DNA of 64,000 bases, from NCBI GenBank assembly GCA_024235135.1, contig JACKMZ010000002.1:62001-126000 (forward strand), in the 5' to 3' direction. Below, in pieces: positions 50,999 through 59,460 of the stretch. The notes beneath the pieces were generated by a model. The model saw only the letters and a program-made list of their open reading frames with translations. It did not search any database and had not been told where the DNA came from. Each line of letters opens with the position of its first letter. The stretch's first letter is position 1. The stretch comes from Gammaproteobacteria bacterium. Lineage in GTDB: Bacteria; Pseudomonadota; Gammaproteobacteria; Competibacterales; Competibacteraceae. Made by a program: the position numbers and the translations under genes.

Positions 50999-52054
50999 AT
51001 GAATTTCGACTTCGCTACCGTATTGGTTTTGCTCGCGCTGGTCACAGGCGTTATCTGGCTTTTGGACATATGGGTCCTGGCACCTAAGCGGGCCCTATCG
51101 AAAGAAAGCTCAGCCTCCAACAAACCGTTTCCAGACCATGGAAAGCCCCGTTCCGGGGAGTTGACTCTGGATGAAGCCTACGGTGTGCTGGGCCTATCCC
51201 CGAATGCCTCGGACAAGGCGTTAAGAAAAGCTTATCAGCGCCTGATCAGCCAACACCTACCCAATTCGGGATCATCCGAAGCCACCGCAAACCGACCGGA
51301 TGGAGCACCCATTCAGCAAGTTCAGACCGCTTTCGAACGCATCAACGCGGAACGGAAGCTACCCTGGTATGTCGATTTATCCCGTTCGTTTTTCCCTATC
51401 ATCGTTGCCGTGCTGGTATTGCGCTCTTTCATTGTCGAGCCGTTCCGCATTCCTTCGGGCTCCATGGAACCGACCTTGTTGCCGGGTGACTTTATCCTGG
51501 TCAACAAATTCGCCTACGGCCTGCGCTTGCCCGTAGTCAACGCCAAGATTCTCGACACCGGCTCACCGCAACGGGGCGATGTAGTGGTCTTCCGCTATCC
51601 CGAGGACCCTTCGATAGCCTATATTAAGCGCATCATCGGATTGCCAGGCGATCATCTGCAATATCGCGACAAACAACTTTATATCAATGGCGTACCCGCC
51701 ACTCAGAGCGATGTAGCCGAAGCCATGGGCCCGGGCGGTTTCGAGCAACGCATGGAGCAACTCGGCGACGTTCAACACGCCATCCAAATCAACAGCAATT
51801 GGGCCCTGACCAGTCTGTGGCAAGGATTGGACCTGCAAAGGGATTTCGCGGGACGTCTAATCAGTTGGGAATATGACGTGCCGCCCGGCCATTATTTTGC
51901 GCTGGGAGATAATCGCGATAACAGCCGCGACAGCCGCTTTTGGGGGCCATTGCCTGAACAGAATCTGATCGGCAAGGCATTTTTAATCTGGATGAATTGG
52001 GATTGTGTCACATTTAATGGGCATTGCGGACGCATCGGGGAGGTTATTCGATGA
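50999..52054 (+). CDS. lepB: Signal peptidase I with J-like cytoplasmic insert
   Basis: The 351-residue protein has membrane helices at about 6-26 and 130-142 and a periplasmic catalytic domain with Ser155 (PSGSMEPT) and Lys210 (AYIKRIIGLPGD), the 55-residue spacing of E. coli LepB (S90/K145), plus LGDNRDNSRDSR. Between the helices lies an extra ~65-residue cytoplasmic segment (about 54-119): LTLDEAYGVLGLSPNASDKALRKAYQRLISQHLP, then QTAFERINAER. This reads as helices I-III of a J domain, but HPD is replaced by H86-L-P. The protein removes signal peptides at the inner-membrane surface; the insert is unusual. Its stop overlaps the next gene (ATGA). Confidence 0.92.
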   Translation: MNFDFATVLVLLALVTGVIWLLDIWVLAPKRALSKESSASNKPFPDHGKPRSGELTLDEAYGVLGLSPNASDKALRKAYQRLISQHLPNSGSSEATANRPDGAPIQQVQTAFERINAERKLPWYVDLSRSFFPIIVAVLVLRSFIVEPFRIPSGSMEPTLLPGDFILVNKFAYGLRLPVVNAKILDTGSPQRGDVVVFRYPEDPSIAYIKRIIGLPGDHLQYRDKQLYINGVPATQSDVAEAMGPGGFEQRMEQLGDVQHAIQINSNWALTSLWQGLDLQRDFAGRLISWEYDVPPGHYFALGDNRDNSRDSRFWGPLPEQNLIGKAFLIWMNWDCVTFNGHCGRIGEVIR

Positions 52055-52440
52055 AACTTAAACCAAATGACTTCGGGGACAAACAGCGGCAACGCGGCAT
52101 CACAATGATCGCTGTCGTGTTGATTGTAATTATTATTGCTTTTGTCGCCCTGATCAGCATGAGAATCATTCCTATTTATCTGGAATATTTTTCGATAGTC
52201 AAGATACTTGAAGACGTGGCCAATGAATCCAACGGTAAAACACCGACATCGCTAATCAGTTTAAAGCTTAGTCGGCGATTTGACATCGACTACGTCACCG
52301 TCATCACGGCAAAAGACATCAAAATCACGCCGAAAGGCGCCACCAGGATACTCGAACTGGCCTACGAAGACCGACGCCCCTTGATCGCCAATCTCGATAT
52401 CGTCGCCAAATTCCAAAAGACGTTGACTTTGAATCCGTGA
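52051..52440 (+). CDS. DUF4845 membrane protein
   Basis: ATG 52051 overlaps the lepB stop by 4 bases and is preferred over an upstream in-frame TTG. The ~129-residue protein starts with charged residues, then RQRGITMIAVVLIVIIIAFVALI, a pilin-like hydrophobic helix, and a periplasmic domain. This is DUF4845, found between lepB and rnc in many gammaproteobacteria; its function is unknown. It overlaps rnc by 4 bases (GTGA). Confidence 0.9.
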   Translation: MKLKPNDFGDKQRQRGITMIAVVLIVIIIAFVALISMRIIPIYLEYFSIVKILEDVANESNGKTPTSLISLKLSRRFDIDYVTVITAKDIKITPKGATRILELAYEDRRPLIANLDIVAKFQKTLTLNP

Positions 52441-53105
52441 ATCCATCCGTTATCGGCCTTTGCCGTGTTCTCAAACACACGTTCGGCACTCCCGTATTGC
52501 TGGAAGAAGCCCTGACTCATCGTAGTGCTATCGGACACAGTAATGAACGTTTGGAATTTCTTGGTGACGCCATTTTGAACTTTGTCATCGCCGAGCGGTT
52601 GTTCAACGACTATCCACAAGCCAGCGAAGGTGAACTCAGCCGCTTGCGGGCAACCCTGGTCAAAGGGGAAACGTTGGCTGAAATCGCACGCCAGATAGGA
52701 TTAGGTGATTATTTACGACTCGGTCCCGGCGAACTGAAAAGCGGTGGCAACCGCCGTTCCTCCATATTGGCAAACGCACTGGAAGCCGTTTTTGGAGCCG
52801 TTTATCTGGATAGCGATTTCGTCATCTGTCGGCATTTGATACTCAGACTCTATGAGGGCTGTTTGGCCAACCTACCGACAGCCAACGAACTCAAGGACCC
52901 TAAAACACGTCTACAGGAATATTTACAAGCCCGTGGGCTGGCATTACCTGTCTACCGTATCCTGGAAATCAGCGGCGAAGCTCACGCCCAACAGTTTACC
53001 GTCGAATGTAGCGCTGGGACGCATCACACGGTTGCGGTAGGAGATAGCCGGCGTAAAGCCGAGCAAGAAGCTGCCCGTCAACTCTTGGCACTCATCGTAA
53101 TATGA
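52437..53105 (+). CDS. rnc: Ribonuclease III
   Basis: The 222-residue protein starts at GTG. It has the RNase III motif NERLEFLGDAILNFVIAE, the second acidic cluster (LANALEAVFGAVYLD), and a C-terminal double-stranded RNA-binding domain (KTRLQEYLQARGLALPVYRI). It cleaves dsRNA in rRNA and mRNA processing. It overlaps DUF4845 and era by 4 bases each. Confidence 0.96.
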   Translation: MNPSVIGLCRVLKHTFGTPVLLEEALTHRSAIGHSNERLEFLGDAILNFVIAERLFNDYPQASEGELSRLRATLVKGETLAEIARQIGLGDYLRLGPGELKSGGNRRSSILANALEAVFGAVYLDSDFVICRHLILRLYEGCLANLPTANELKDPKTRLQEYLQARGLALPVYRILEISGEAHAQQFTVECSAGTHHTVAVGDSRRKAEQEAARQLLALIVI

Positions 53106-53992
53106 GCGAACAACGCGCCGGTTATGTAGCCCTGCTGGGGCGACCCAACGTGGGCAAATCAACCCTGCTGAATTGCTTGATCGAGCAAAAGATCAGCATT
53201 ACCGCACCCAAACCCCAAACTACCCGCCATGTGATTCTGGGGATTCACACCCTGCCCGATACGCAGATCGTCTACGTCGATACGCCGGGATTGCATCGCA
53301 ATACGCCCCATGCCATCAATCACCATATGAACCGCGCCGCCAGCAGTGTGCTGGCGTACGTGGATGTCGTCGTCTTCGTGCTCGAAGCCTTGCGCTGGAA
53401 CGAAGAGGATCGGGCCGTTCTCAAGCACTTATCCAACTTTCAGGGACCGGTCATTCTCGCTATCAACAAAGTCGACAAGCTGGCGGAAAAATCCCGTCTG
53501 CTGCCGTTCATCGAAATGCTCAGTGGTCAGATTCAATGTCAGGAATACATTCCCTTGTCGGCTCTACAGGGTGACAACATCGCGGTCTTGGAACAACGTA
53601 TCGCGGCTTTGTTGCCGGTCTCGGAATTTCTCTTCCCGCCCGATCAACTGACCACGGCCAGTCAACGTTTTCTGGCCGCCGAAGCGATCCGGGAAAAGTT
53701 GACCCGACATCTGAGTCAGGAATTGCCGTACTCCCTCACCGTGGAAATTGAAACATTCGCCGAGCAGGGACCGGTATTACACATAGGCGCGGTGATTTGG
53801 GTGCAGCGTCCGGGACAAAAGCGCATCGTCATCGGCGAAAAAGGCGCCATGCTCAAGGCCATCGGACGCGAAGCCCGACAGGATCTTGAACAACTATTGC
53901 AGCGCCGGATTTTTCTGGAGACCTGGGTTAAGGTCCGGGATGGCTGGATCGATGATGAATCCGCCCTGCGACACTTCGGGTATGCCGATTGA
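53102..53992 (+). CDS. era: GTPase Era
   Basis: The 296-residue GTPase has G1 GRPNVGKSTLLN, G3 DTPGLH, G4 NKVDKL and a C-terminal KH domain (RIVIGEKGAMLKAIGREARQDLE). It binds 16S rRNA and is needed for 30S maturation. ATGA overlap with rnc gives tight coupling. Confidence 0.97.
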   Translation: MSEQRAGYVALLGRPNVGKSTLLNCLIEQKISITAPKPQTTRHVILGIHTLPDTQIVYVDTPGLHRNTPHAINHHMNRAASSVLAYVDVVVFVLEALRWNEEDRAVLKHLSNFQGPVILAINKVDKLAEKSRLLPFIEMLSGQIQCQEYIPLSALQGDNIAVLEQRIAALLPVSEFLFPPDQLTTASQRFLAAEAIREKLTRHLSQELPYSLTVEIETFAEQGPVLHIGAVIWVQRPGQKRIVIGEKGAMLKAIGREARQDLEQLLQRRIFLETWVKVRDGWIDDESALRHFGYAD

Positions 53993-54019
53993 AGCGGTGA
54001 CCTGAATTCCTTTGCCATC

Positions 54020-54748
54020 GTGCGCGTCGCACTGCAACCTGGCTTCATCCTGCATCGCCGACCTTATCGCGATACCAGCCTGCTGGTAGAGATTTTTACC
54101 CAGGAATGGGGGCGTTTGACACTGGTTGCCCGCGGCGCGCGCGGACCCCGCTCCCGGTGGAGAGGGCTCCTGCAACCGTTCAAACCGCTGCTGCTGTCCT
54201 GGGCTGGCAAGGGCGGCCTGGGCAACTTGAGCGGCGCGGAAGAAACCACGCCAGCACCCCCTATTCCCACGGACCGTCTGTTATGCGGATTTTATGTCAA
54301 CGAATTGCTGCTGCGTCTTATACAACCGCATGATCCCTGCTCCGTGGGGCTCTTCGAAACTTACCGGAACACCCTGCAAGCTTTGGCCTGTTCGCCCTTC
54401 GTAGAGCCCGTGCTGCGAATATACGAAAAACACCTGCTGACGGAACTGGGTTATGGTCTGCTGCTCGACAGCGAGGCCGTGAGCAATCAGGCGATTATCG
54501 CGCAAGGACTTTATCGCTATCTCCTTGATCAAGGGCCATTGCCCATGGTACGGGAACGACCCGGACCGGGCATCCCGGTTTCCGGCCGTGCGCTGCTGGC
54601 GCTGCACCACGAAGCGTTGGACGAACCCGCACTGTGGCGGGAAATCAAGCGACTCACTCGCGCCGCTCTGGACCTGCGTCTGCAAGGACAAGTACTCAAA
54701 ACGCGCACGCTGTTGCGCGCCGAGCATCAACGTCGCCTCAATCGATGA
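54020..54748 (+). CDS. recO: DNA repair protein RecO
   Basis: The 242-residue protein has a GTG start and an N-terminal OB fold (GFILHRRPYRDTSLLVEIFTQEWGRLTLVARGARG) then the helical RecO domain (LLCGFYVNELLLRLIQPHDPC). It loads RecA on gapped DNA with RecR. It follows era by 27 bases. pdxJ, often next, is missing; acpS follows directly. Confidence 0.93.
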   Translation: MRVALQPGFILHRRPYRDTSLLVEIFTQEWGRLTLVARGARGPRSRWRGLLQPFKPLLLSWAGKGGLGNLSGAEETTPAPPIPTDRLLCGFYVNELLLRLIQPHDPCSVGLFETYRNTLQALACSPFVEPVLRIYEKHLLTELGYGLLLDSEAVSNQAIIAQGLYRYLLDQGPLPMVRERPGPGIPVSGRALLALHHEALDEPALWREIKRLTRAALDLRLQGQVLKTRTLLRAEHQRRLNR

Positions 54749-54752
54749 GGTC

Positions 54753-55151
54753 ATGACTCCCGTGAATCTCCAAATTTATGGCATCGGCAGCGATATCGTC
54801 GAGATTGCCCGCATGCGCGATGGCTTACACCGCTTCGGCGAGCGTTTCGCGCAGCGTATTTTGGCAGAAGACGAGTTCGCGGAATTCAAGGACAATCGTC
54901 AATCCGCACATTTCCTGGCACGCCGATTCGCTGCCAAGGAAGCCCTCAGCAAAGCTCTGGGCTCCGGGTTTCGCGACGGTGTGTCGTTGCGCACGCTTGG
55001 CATCGGCCATGACGCTTTCGGCAAACCCCTAGTCGTCTACCACGGACCGGCGCTGGAAACCATCAACCGCCTGGGGATAAGCGAAAGCCTGCTCAGCATT
55101 TCGGATGAGCGTGACTACGCACTGGCATTCGCGATATTGCTCCGCCGCTAA
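54753..55151 (+). CDS. acpS: Holo-[acyl-carrier-protein] synthase
   Basis: Start ATG 54753, with GAGG just before, gives 132 residues; a GTG at 54762 is possible. The protein has the AcpS motifs IYGIGSDIVEIARM and FLARRFAAKEALSKALG, and ends HSISDERDYALA-like (LLSISDERDYALAFAI). It transfers 4'-phosphopantetheine to acyl carrier protein. It starts 4 bases after recO. Confidence 0.93.
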   Translation: MTPVNLQIYGIGSDIVEIARMRDGLHRFGERFAQRILAEDEFAEFKDNRQSAHFLARRFAAKEALSKALGSGFRDGVSLRTLGIGHDAFGKPLVVYHGPALETINRLGISESLLSISDERDYALAFAILLRR

Positions 55152-55178
55152 GGCATCACCCGGCATGAGCCGCAACGC

Positions 55179-56717
55179 TTATTCGCTCTTGATGCGTATG
55201 GTTTTCGCACGGGCGTCGCCACTTTTCAGCAAAGTTTGAACCGCGGCAATATCCAGTGCTCCGTTGTGCTCATGCGCATAATCCGTAATGGAACGACTTT
55301 TCAAATTGGTCGGCAATTGAATCGCGGTGAAATGGATGATGCCATCGGCATCCAATTCAAAAATCACTCCAATGGGCACATTGTCCGGTTGGGGTGGAGC
55401 CACCGGCAGGGTCAGACGCCCCAGGTAACAATTTTCCTGCGGACGGCGCTGCTCGCCGCGATACACCGTCATCACCACCTTGTCCTGCAAGGGACGCTGG
55501 GTAAAGCCCAGATGCCCGCGTTTGCAAGGATAGCGGGTCTGGCGCGGGATCAGCGTCTGGAAAATCAATTCATCGTGTTCGTCCAGCATATCCACGCCCA
55601 GTGAATGCCCGGTCACGTTGCTGATGCGCACCGGCACGGTATCCCCGGCTTCGGAGAGAAACAAGCTGGTCGCCATCATGGCCGCGCCATGCGCAACCGC
55701 CGCCTCAGCCTGTGTAGTGATGTAGGGCTCGCGCACCTCCTGAGCGATCAGTTCACGCACGACGCGAATCTTGGTGGACCCCCCAACGAGAATGACCCGA
55801 TCGATATCGGCGGCGCAAACTCCGGCATCCCGCACGACCTGACGCATGACGTACACGGTCTTTTCCAGCAGCGGCGCGATCAATGCCCGAAAAATGGACT
55901 GGTTGATGTCCACCGCCAAGGGATGTCCCAGGCAATTCGCCAGAATGATGGACGCCTTATCGTTGTGCGAGAGCTCGATTTTGGCGGCTTCCACGGCTTT
56001 TTTCAGACGCTGTCGGGCGATCAGCGATTCATCCGTGGTGAAGTTCAATAGGTCCAGGCCCGTGGCGGCATGAAACCGCTCCGCAACCCAGCGTAGCAAG
56101 GCTTGATCGATATCGTCACCACCTAGACGATTATCGCCGCCGACGGCCAAAACCTCGAAGTGATTGTGGCGTACCCGCAATAGGGAGACATCGAAGGTGC
56201 CACCCCCCATATCGTAGACCAGGATGAGCTGATTCCGGCCCTGATCCAAACCATAGGCGATAGCGGCGGCGGTCGGCTCGGGAATCAGCCGTAACAGGCG
56301 TAAACCGGCTTCCTCACCGGCACGCTTGGTGGCTGCACGCTGGACTTCATTGAAATAGGCAGGAACCGTGATCACCGCATCCCTCACCGGCTCGCCGAGA
56401 TAATCCTGGGCGCCTTCCACCAAGCGTTGCAGGATGATACGACTGATGTCCACCGGCGTCAGCAAACGCCCGCCCATCCGGTAGGTTTTTTTGCCATCGC
56501 CTATGAACCGCTTGGCTAAAGTCACAGTATTGGCTGGATTCAGCAACTGAGCGGACTTTGCTGGAAGGCCAACCAGTACGCCGCCATCTGGACGAAAGGA
56601 AACGACCGAAGGCATGGCTGTTCGTCCGTCGATGGGAATGGTTTCGACACCGCCTTCGCGGTACACCGCCACCACGGAATTAACCGTACCCAAATCGATC
56701 CCTACGGCATAGGACAT
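55179..56717 (-). CDS. Second Hsp70-family chaperone (HscC-like)
   Basis: The 512-residue protein has the Hsp70 ATPase signatures AVGIDLGTVNSVVAVY, LVYDMGGGTFDVSLL and RVILVGGSTKIRVV, but is ~130 residues shorter than DnaK because the C-terminal helical lid is reduced and the EEV-type tail is missing. It resembles HscC-type or other specialised Hsp70s. No J-protein or GrpE gene is beside it. It converges with acpS and is divergent from purC. Clients are unknown. Confidence 0.88.
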   Translation of the reverse strand: MSYAVGIDLGTVNSVVAVYREGGVETIPIDGRTAMPSVVSFRPDGGVLVGLPAKSAQLLNPANTVTLAKRFIGDGKKTYRMGGRLLTPVDISRIILQRLVEGAQDYLGEPVRDAVITVPAYFNEVQRAATKRAGEEAGLRLLRLIPEPTAAAIAYGLDQGRNQLILVYDMGGGTFDVSLLRVRHNHFEVLAVGGDNRLGGDDIDQALLRWVAERFHAATGLDLLNFTTDESLIARQRLKKAVEAAKIELSHNDKASIILANCLGHPLAVDINQSIFRALIAPLLEKTVYVMRQVVRDAGVCAADIDRVILVGGSTKIRVVRELIAQEVREPYITTQAEAAVAHGAAMMATSLFLSEAGDTVPVRISNVTGHSLGVDMLDEHDELIFQTLIPRQTRYPCKRGHLGFTQRPLQDKVVMTVYRGEQRRPQENCYLGRLTLPVAPPQPDNVPIGVIFELDADGIIHFTAIQLPTNLKSRSITDYAHEHNGALDIAAVQTLLKSGDARAKTIRIKSE

Positions 56718-56791
56718 AATGCTGATTACCTGGCCATCATGGAGTTGTCAGTAGAATATAATACCCTGCCCAACTCAGGAGCTTTATCACT

Positions 56792-57709
56792 GTGACTTCG
56801 CCTGCCGCCGCCTCCCCACCCGGAATGGCCGATTTCAAGATCACCTCCCTGCCCTTGCATTATCAAGGCAAGGTGCGCGATATCTATTCCGTAGATGAGC
56901 GCCATCTGTTGATGGTAGCCAGTGACCGGCTGTCGGCCTTCGATGTCGTCCTGCCCACCCCCATTCCCGGCAAAGGAGTGGTGCTGACCGCGTTGTCGGA
57001 CTTCTGGTTCCGCCACGCCGCCCATATTGTGCCCAATCACCTGCAATTGGCCGAAAAGACGTTGGAGGATGCGTTACCGAATCCCAACGAACGTGAGCGC
57101 ATCGCTGATCGTGCCGTGGTGGTGCGCAAGCTCAGGGGTTTGCCGGTGGAAGCCATTGTGCGCGGCTACCTGATCGGGTCCGGCTGGAAGGATTATCGGG
57201 CCAGCGGCCAAATAAGCGGTATCCGTCTGCCAGCCAATCTGCGCTTGGCGGAGCGCCTGCCGCAACCCATCTTCACGCCCTCCACCAAGGCATCGCTGGG
57301 GGCACATGACGACAACATCGATTTCGAGCACGCCACGAAACTGTTGGGTAACGAACTGGCCGAGCAGATACGCGAAGTGAGTTTACGCCTATATCGCGAG
57401 GCGGCGGAGTATGCCCTGCGACAAGGCATCATCATCGCCGACACCAAGTTCGAATTCGGCCTGGATGACTCCGATCGTCTGATTCTGATGGATGAAGTAC
57501 TGACCCCCGACTCATCGCGTTTCTGGCCGGCGGATCAGTATCGACCGGGAGAAAATCCACCCAGCTTCGACAAGCAGTTCGTACGCGACTACCTGGAAAC
57601 CCTGGCTTGGGACAAACGGCCGCCCGGCCCCGAATTGCCAGCGGACATCGTGGCCATGACCGTTACCAAATACCGGGAAGCCTGGCAAAGGCTGAGCGAT
57701 CGGAGGTGA
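56792..57709 (+). CDS. purC: Phosphoribosylaminoimidazole-succinocarboxamide synthase
   Basis: The 305-residue protein starts at GTG behind AGGAG; an ATG 33 bases later is a possible alternative. It has the SAICAR synthase motifs YQGKVRDIYSVDERHLLMVASDRLSAFDVV, VEAIVRGYLIGSGWKDY and LILMDEVLTPDSSRFW. It belongs to the long (yeast-like, ~300 residues) form. It catalyses step 8 of purine synthesis. Confidence 0.96.
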   Translation: MTSPAAASPPGMADFKITSLPLHYQGKVRDIYSVDERHLLMVASDRLSAFDVVLPTPIPGKGVVLTALSDFWFRHAAHIVPNHLQLAEKTLEDALPNPNERERIADRAVVVRKLRGLPVEAIVRGYLIGSGWKDYRASGQISGIRLPANLRLAERLPQPIFTPSTKASLGAHDDNIDFEHATKLLGNELAEQIREVSLRLYREAAEYALRQGIIIADTKFEFGLDDSDRLILMDEVLTPDSSRFWPADQYRPGENPPSFDKQFVRDYLETLAWDKRPPGPELPADIVAMTVTKYREAWQRLSDRR

Positions 57710-58158
57710 AGGCTTCGGCACCCGCCGAACGGGTGCCAGGCGCTGTTGCCACGGCCATAGGCGAGAATGGCCAACGCCTTGCCCCGGATGCCATGCCCTG
57801 GAACGACAAAAAGCATTCGGGTAGTACACAAAAATGCGGTAGCGAGAGTTCCACCTGAAGCTCCCCGTAATCCCTTGAGCCAAGGGTGGATGGGCCGCAC
57901 CGAATTAAGTCATTTAATGAAGAGAATGCTTTGTTCGAATCGCTTAAGTTATACGGGTTATGCGACAGTCAAACGCTTATTTTCGAGACTCCCCGATAAA
58001 CCCTTGCGAACGGGAACGGTCAGATCCGTAGTCAAGCTTAACGCAGGCGTCTAATCTAAGTGTGCAATTGCGAAATGGAGAGTGGGCCAGTCTAATCAAT
58101 GGGTATCGAAAGACATTCAATCCATCCGTCAAATTTCCGACTCTATCGAGGATGAACA
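57710..58158. other. Intergenic region after purC
   Basis: This 449-base gap has a hairpin (GGCACCCG, 5 bases, CGGGTGCC at 57717-57737) just after purC without a T-run. ORFs in it lack ribosome-binding sites and family patterns. The promoter of the DUF3313 gene should lie in the right half but was not identified with confidence. Confidence 0.5.
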
Positions 58159-58923
58159 ATGCTTAAATACAAGCAGGTGTTGTCGTTGCCGCTGCTGGTA
58201 GCGGGCCTGTTCTTATCAGGCTGCGCCACCGATCCAGGCGCCTCAGGACATAGCCCGCAAACTCCGCAATTCTCTGGATTTCTCGACGATTATTCCAAGC
58301 TGAAGCCCGAATCCGGTGGTGGCGATGCCCTGGTCTGGCGCAATACCCAGGTCAATTTCGCGCGCTATAACAAAATCCTGATCGAACGGATACGTGTTTC
58401 CTTGAAAGACGACGCGGCCAATAAGACCATCGATCCCACCGAACTCAAAGCCTTGGTCGATTATTTCCACGAAGCCTTGGTCCGCGAATTGGGCAGCAAG
58501 TATCCCATCGTCGACAAACCCGGCCCGGACGTGTTACGGGTACGCATCGCCATCACCGATCTGGTGCCGACCAAGCCGGAATTGAGTGTTGTAACCCTGG
58601 TGGTGCCCTACGCCACCATCGCCGATTTCGGATCGGGCGCGGCATCGGGTCGAGAGGCGGGCTCACCGGCCTATGTTGGCGAGACCGGCATCGAGGCCGA
58701 ATTCATCGATGGCGGGACGCAACAAGTGGTTGCGCAATATGTGGATCGGGAAATCGGCAAAAAATATGTGGTCGACACCAGCCACGGTTTGGCGAATGCC
58801 GTCAGCAAGGGCTTCTCGCAATACAGCAAAGCCTATTCAACCTGGGGCTATGCGAAACAGGCTTTCGATTTCTGGGCGAAATTATTCCGTGAACGATTCG
58901 ATGCCCTGCATGGAACAAGCTGA
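58159..58923 (+). CDS. DUF3313 outer-membrane lipoprotein
   Basis: The 254-residue protein has a lipoprotein signal with lipobox LSGC (Cys22) and the DUF3313 pattern (FLDDYSKLKPESGGGDALVWRNTQVNFARYNKILIERI, then LRVRIAITDLVPTKPELSVVTLVVP). The domain is found in envelope proteins of unknown function. It has its own upstream gap and a downstream 537-base gap, so it is probably monocistronic. Confidence 0.85.
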   Translation: MLKYKQVLSLPLLVAGLFLSGCATDPGASGHSPQTPQFSGFLDDYSKLKPESGGGDALVWRNTQVNFARYNKILIERIRVSLKDDAANKTIDPTELKALVDYFHEALVRELGSKYPIVDKPGPDVLRVRIAITDLVPTKPELSVVTLVVPYATIADFGSGAASGREAGSPAYVGETGIEAEFIDGGTQQVVAQYVDREIGKKYVVDTSHGLANAVSKGFSQYSKAYSTWGYAKQAFDFWAKLFRERFDALHGTS

Positions 58924-59460
58924 TATCGGGGCGTCAATCGTCTTCGAGAATCAAACGGGCTAATAGCTTGCATAAACCCAACTCAACATAACGCACCGTG
59001 TTGGCGATTTTTGTCTTTGCAGGATGCGTTTGTTGAATCCGCTCGATTCCGCAAATTTTCGGCTTGATTTAAGTATTTTTCGCGATTGGAAGGCTGGAAA
59101 CGGTTTTATCCCTACCATGGATCGTCGTATGGTTAAATCACGTTCGCTCGCCTATAGTAGCTGGACAATGACTTGCCGCTAGCTCGTTACCGAAGCCGGC
59201 GAAGATTTCCAATCGACCGGAAGTTTGGCTCCATAGCCCGGCCATGCGCGATGGTACATTAAGGATCAGGAGTCGTACAGCGGAACAGACCTTCATTGAT
59301 TCTTGTAGAAACGTAATCCTGAATTGCAATACTTAAGATTCAATGAAATGAGGCCGTCCTCCGTCTACCCATCCGTCTTCGAACCACCGCGCCCACCTTC
59401 GAATCCGTCTTCAGGGCCAGCTATTGGTTTCCCCTCTCAGATAATCGAGCGAGGTCTATC
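58924..59460. other. Intergenic region upstream of the RND operon
   Basis: This 537-base gap has no convincing gene and no regulator gene. It contains a 13-base inverted repeat (59292-59347). A TATAGT at 59153 lacks a good -35. A weak sigma-54-like spacing (59162-59177) was also seen. The RND promoter must lie here. Confidence 0.5.
59292..59347. repeat. Long-spaced inverted repeat upstream of RND genes
   Basis: TTCATTGATTCTT (59292-59304) and AAGATTCAATGAA (59335-59347) pair at 12 of 13 positions across 30 bases. It is about 115 bases before the adaptor gene start. It could be an operator or a leader hairpin. Confidence 0.45.

Noticed and set aside
57717..57737. Hairpin after purC as terminator
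   Set aside because: Good 8-bp stem but no T-run follows.
59162..59177. GG-N10-GC spacing (TGGACAATGACTTGCC) as a sigma-54 promoter for the RND genes
   Set aside because: Only TGG and TTGC match; it is ~280 bases from the start codon.
59138..59329. Minus-strand 63-codon ORF upstream of the RND operon, possible regulator remnant
   Set aside because: No helix-turn-helix or other pattern and no ribosome-binding site.
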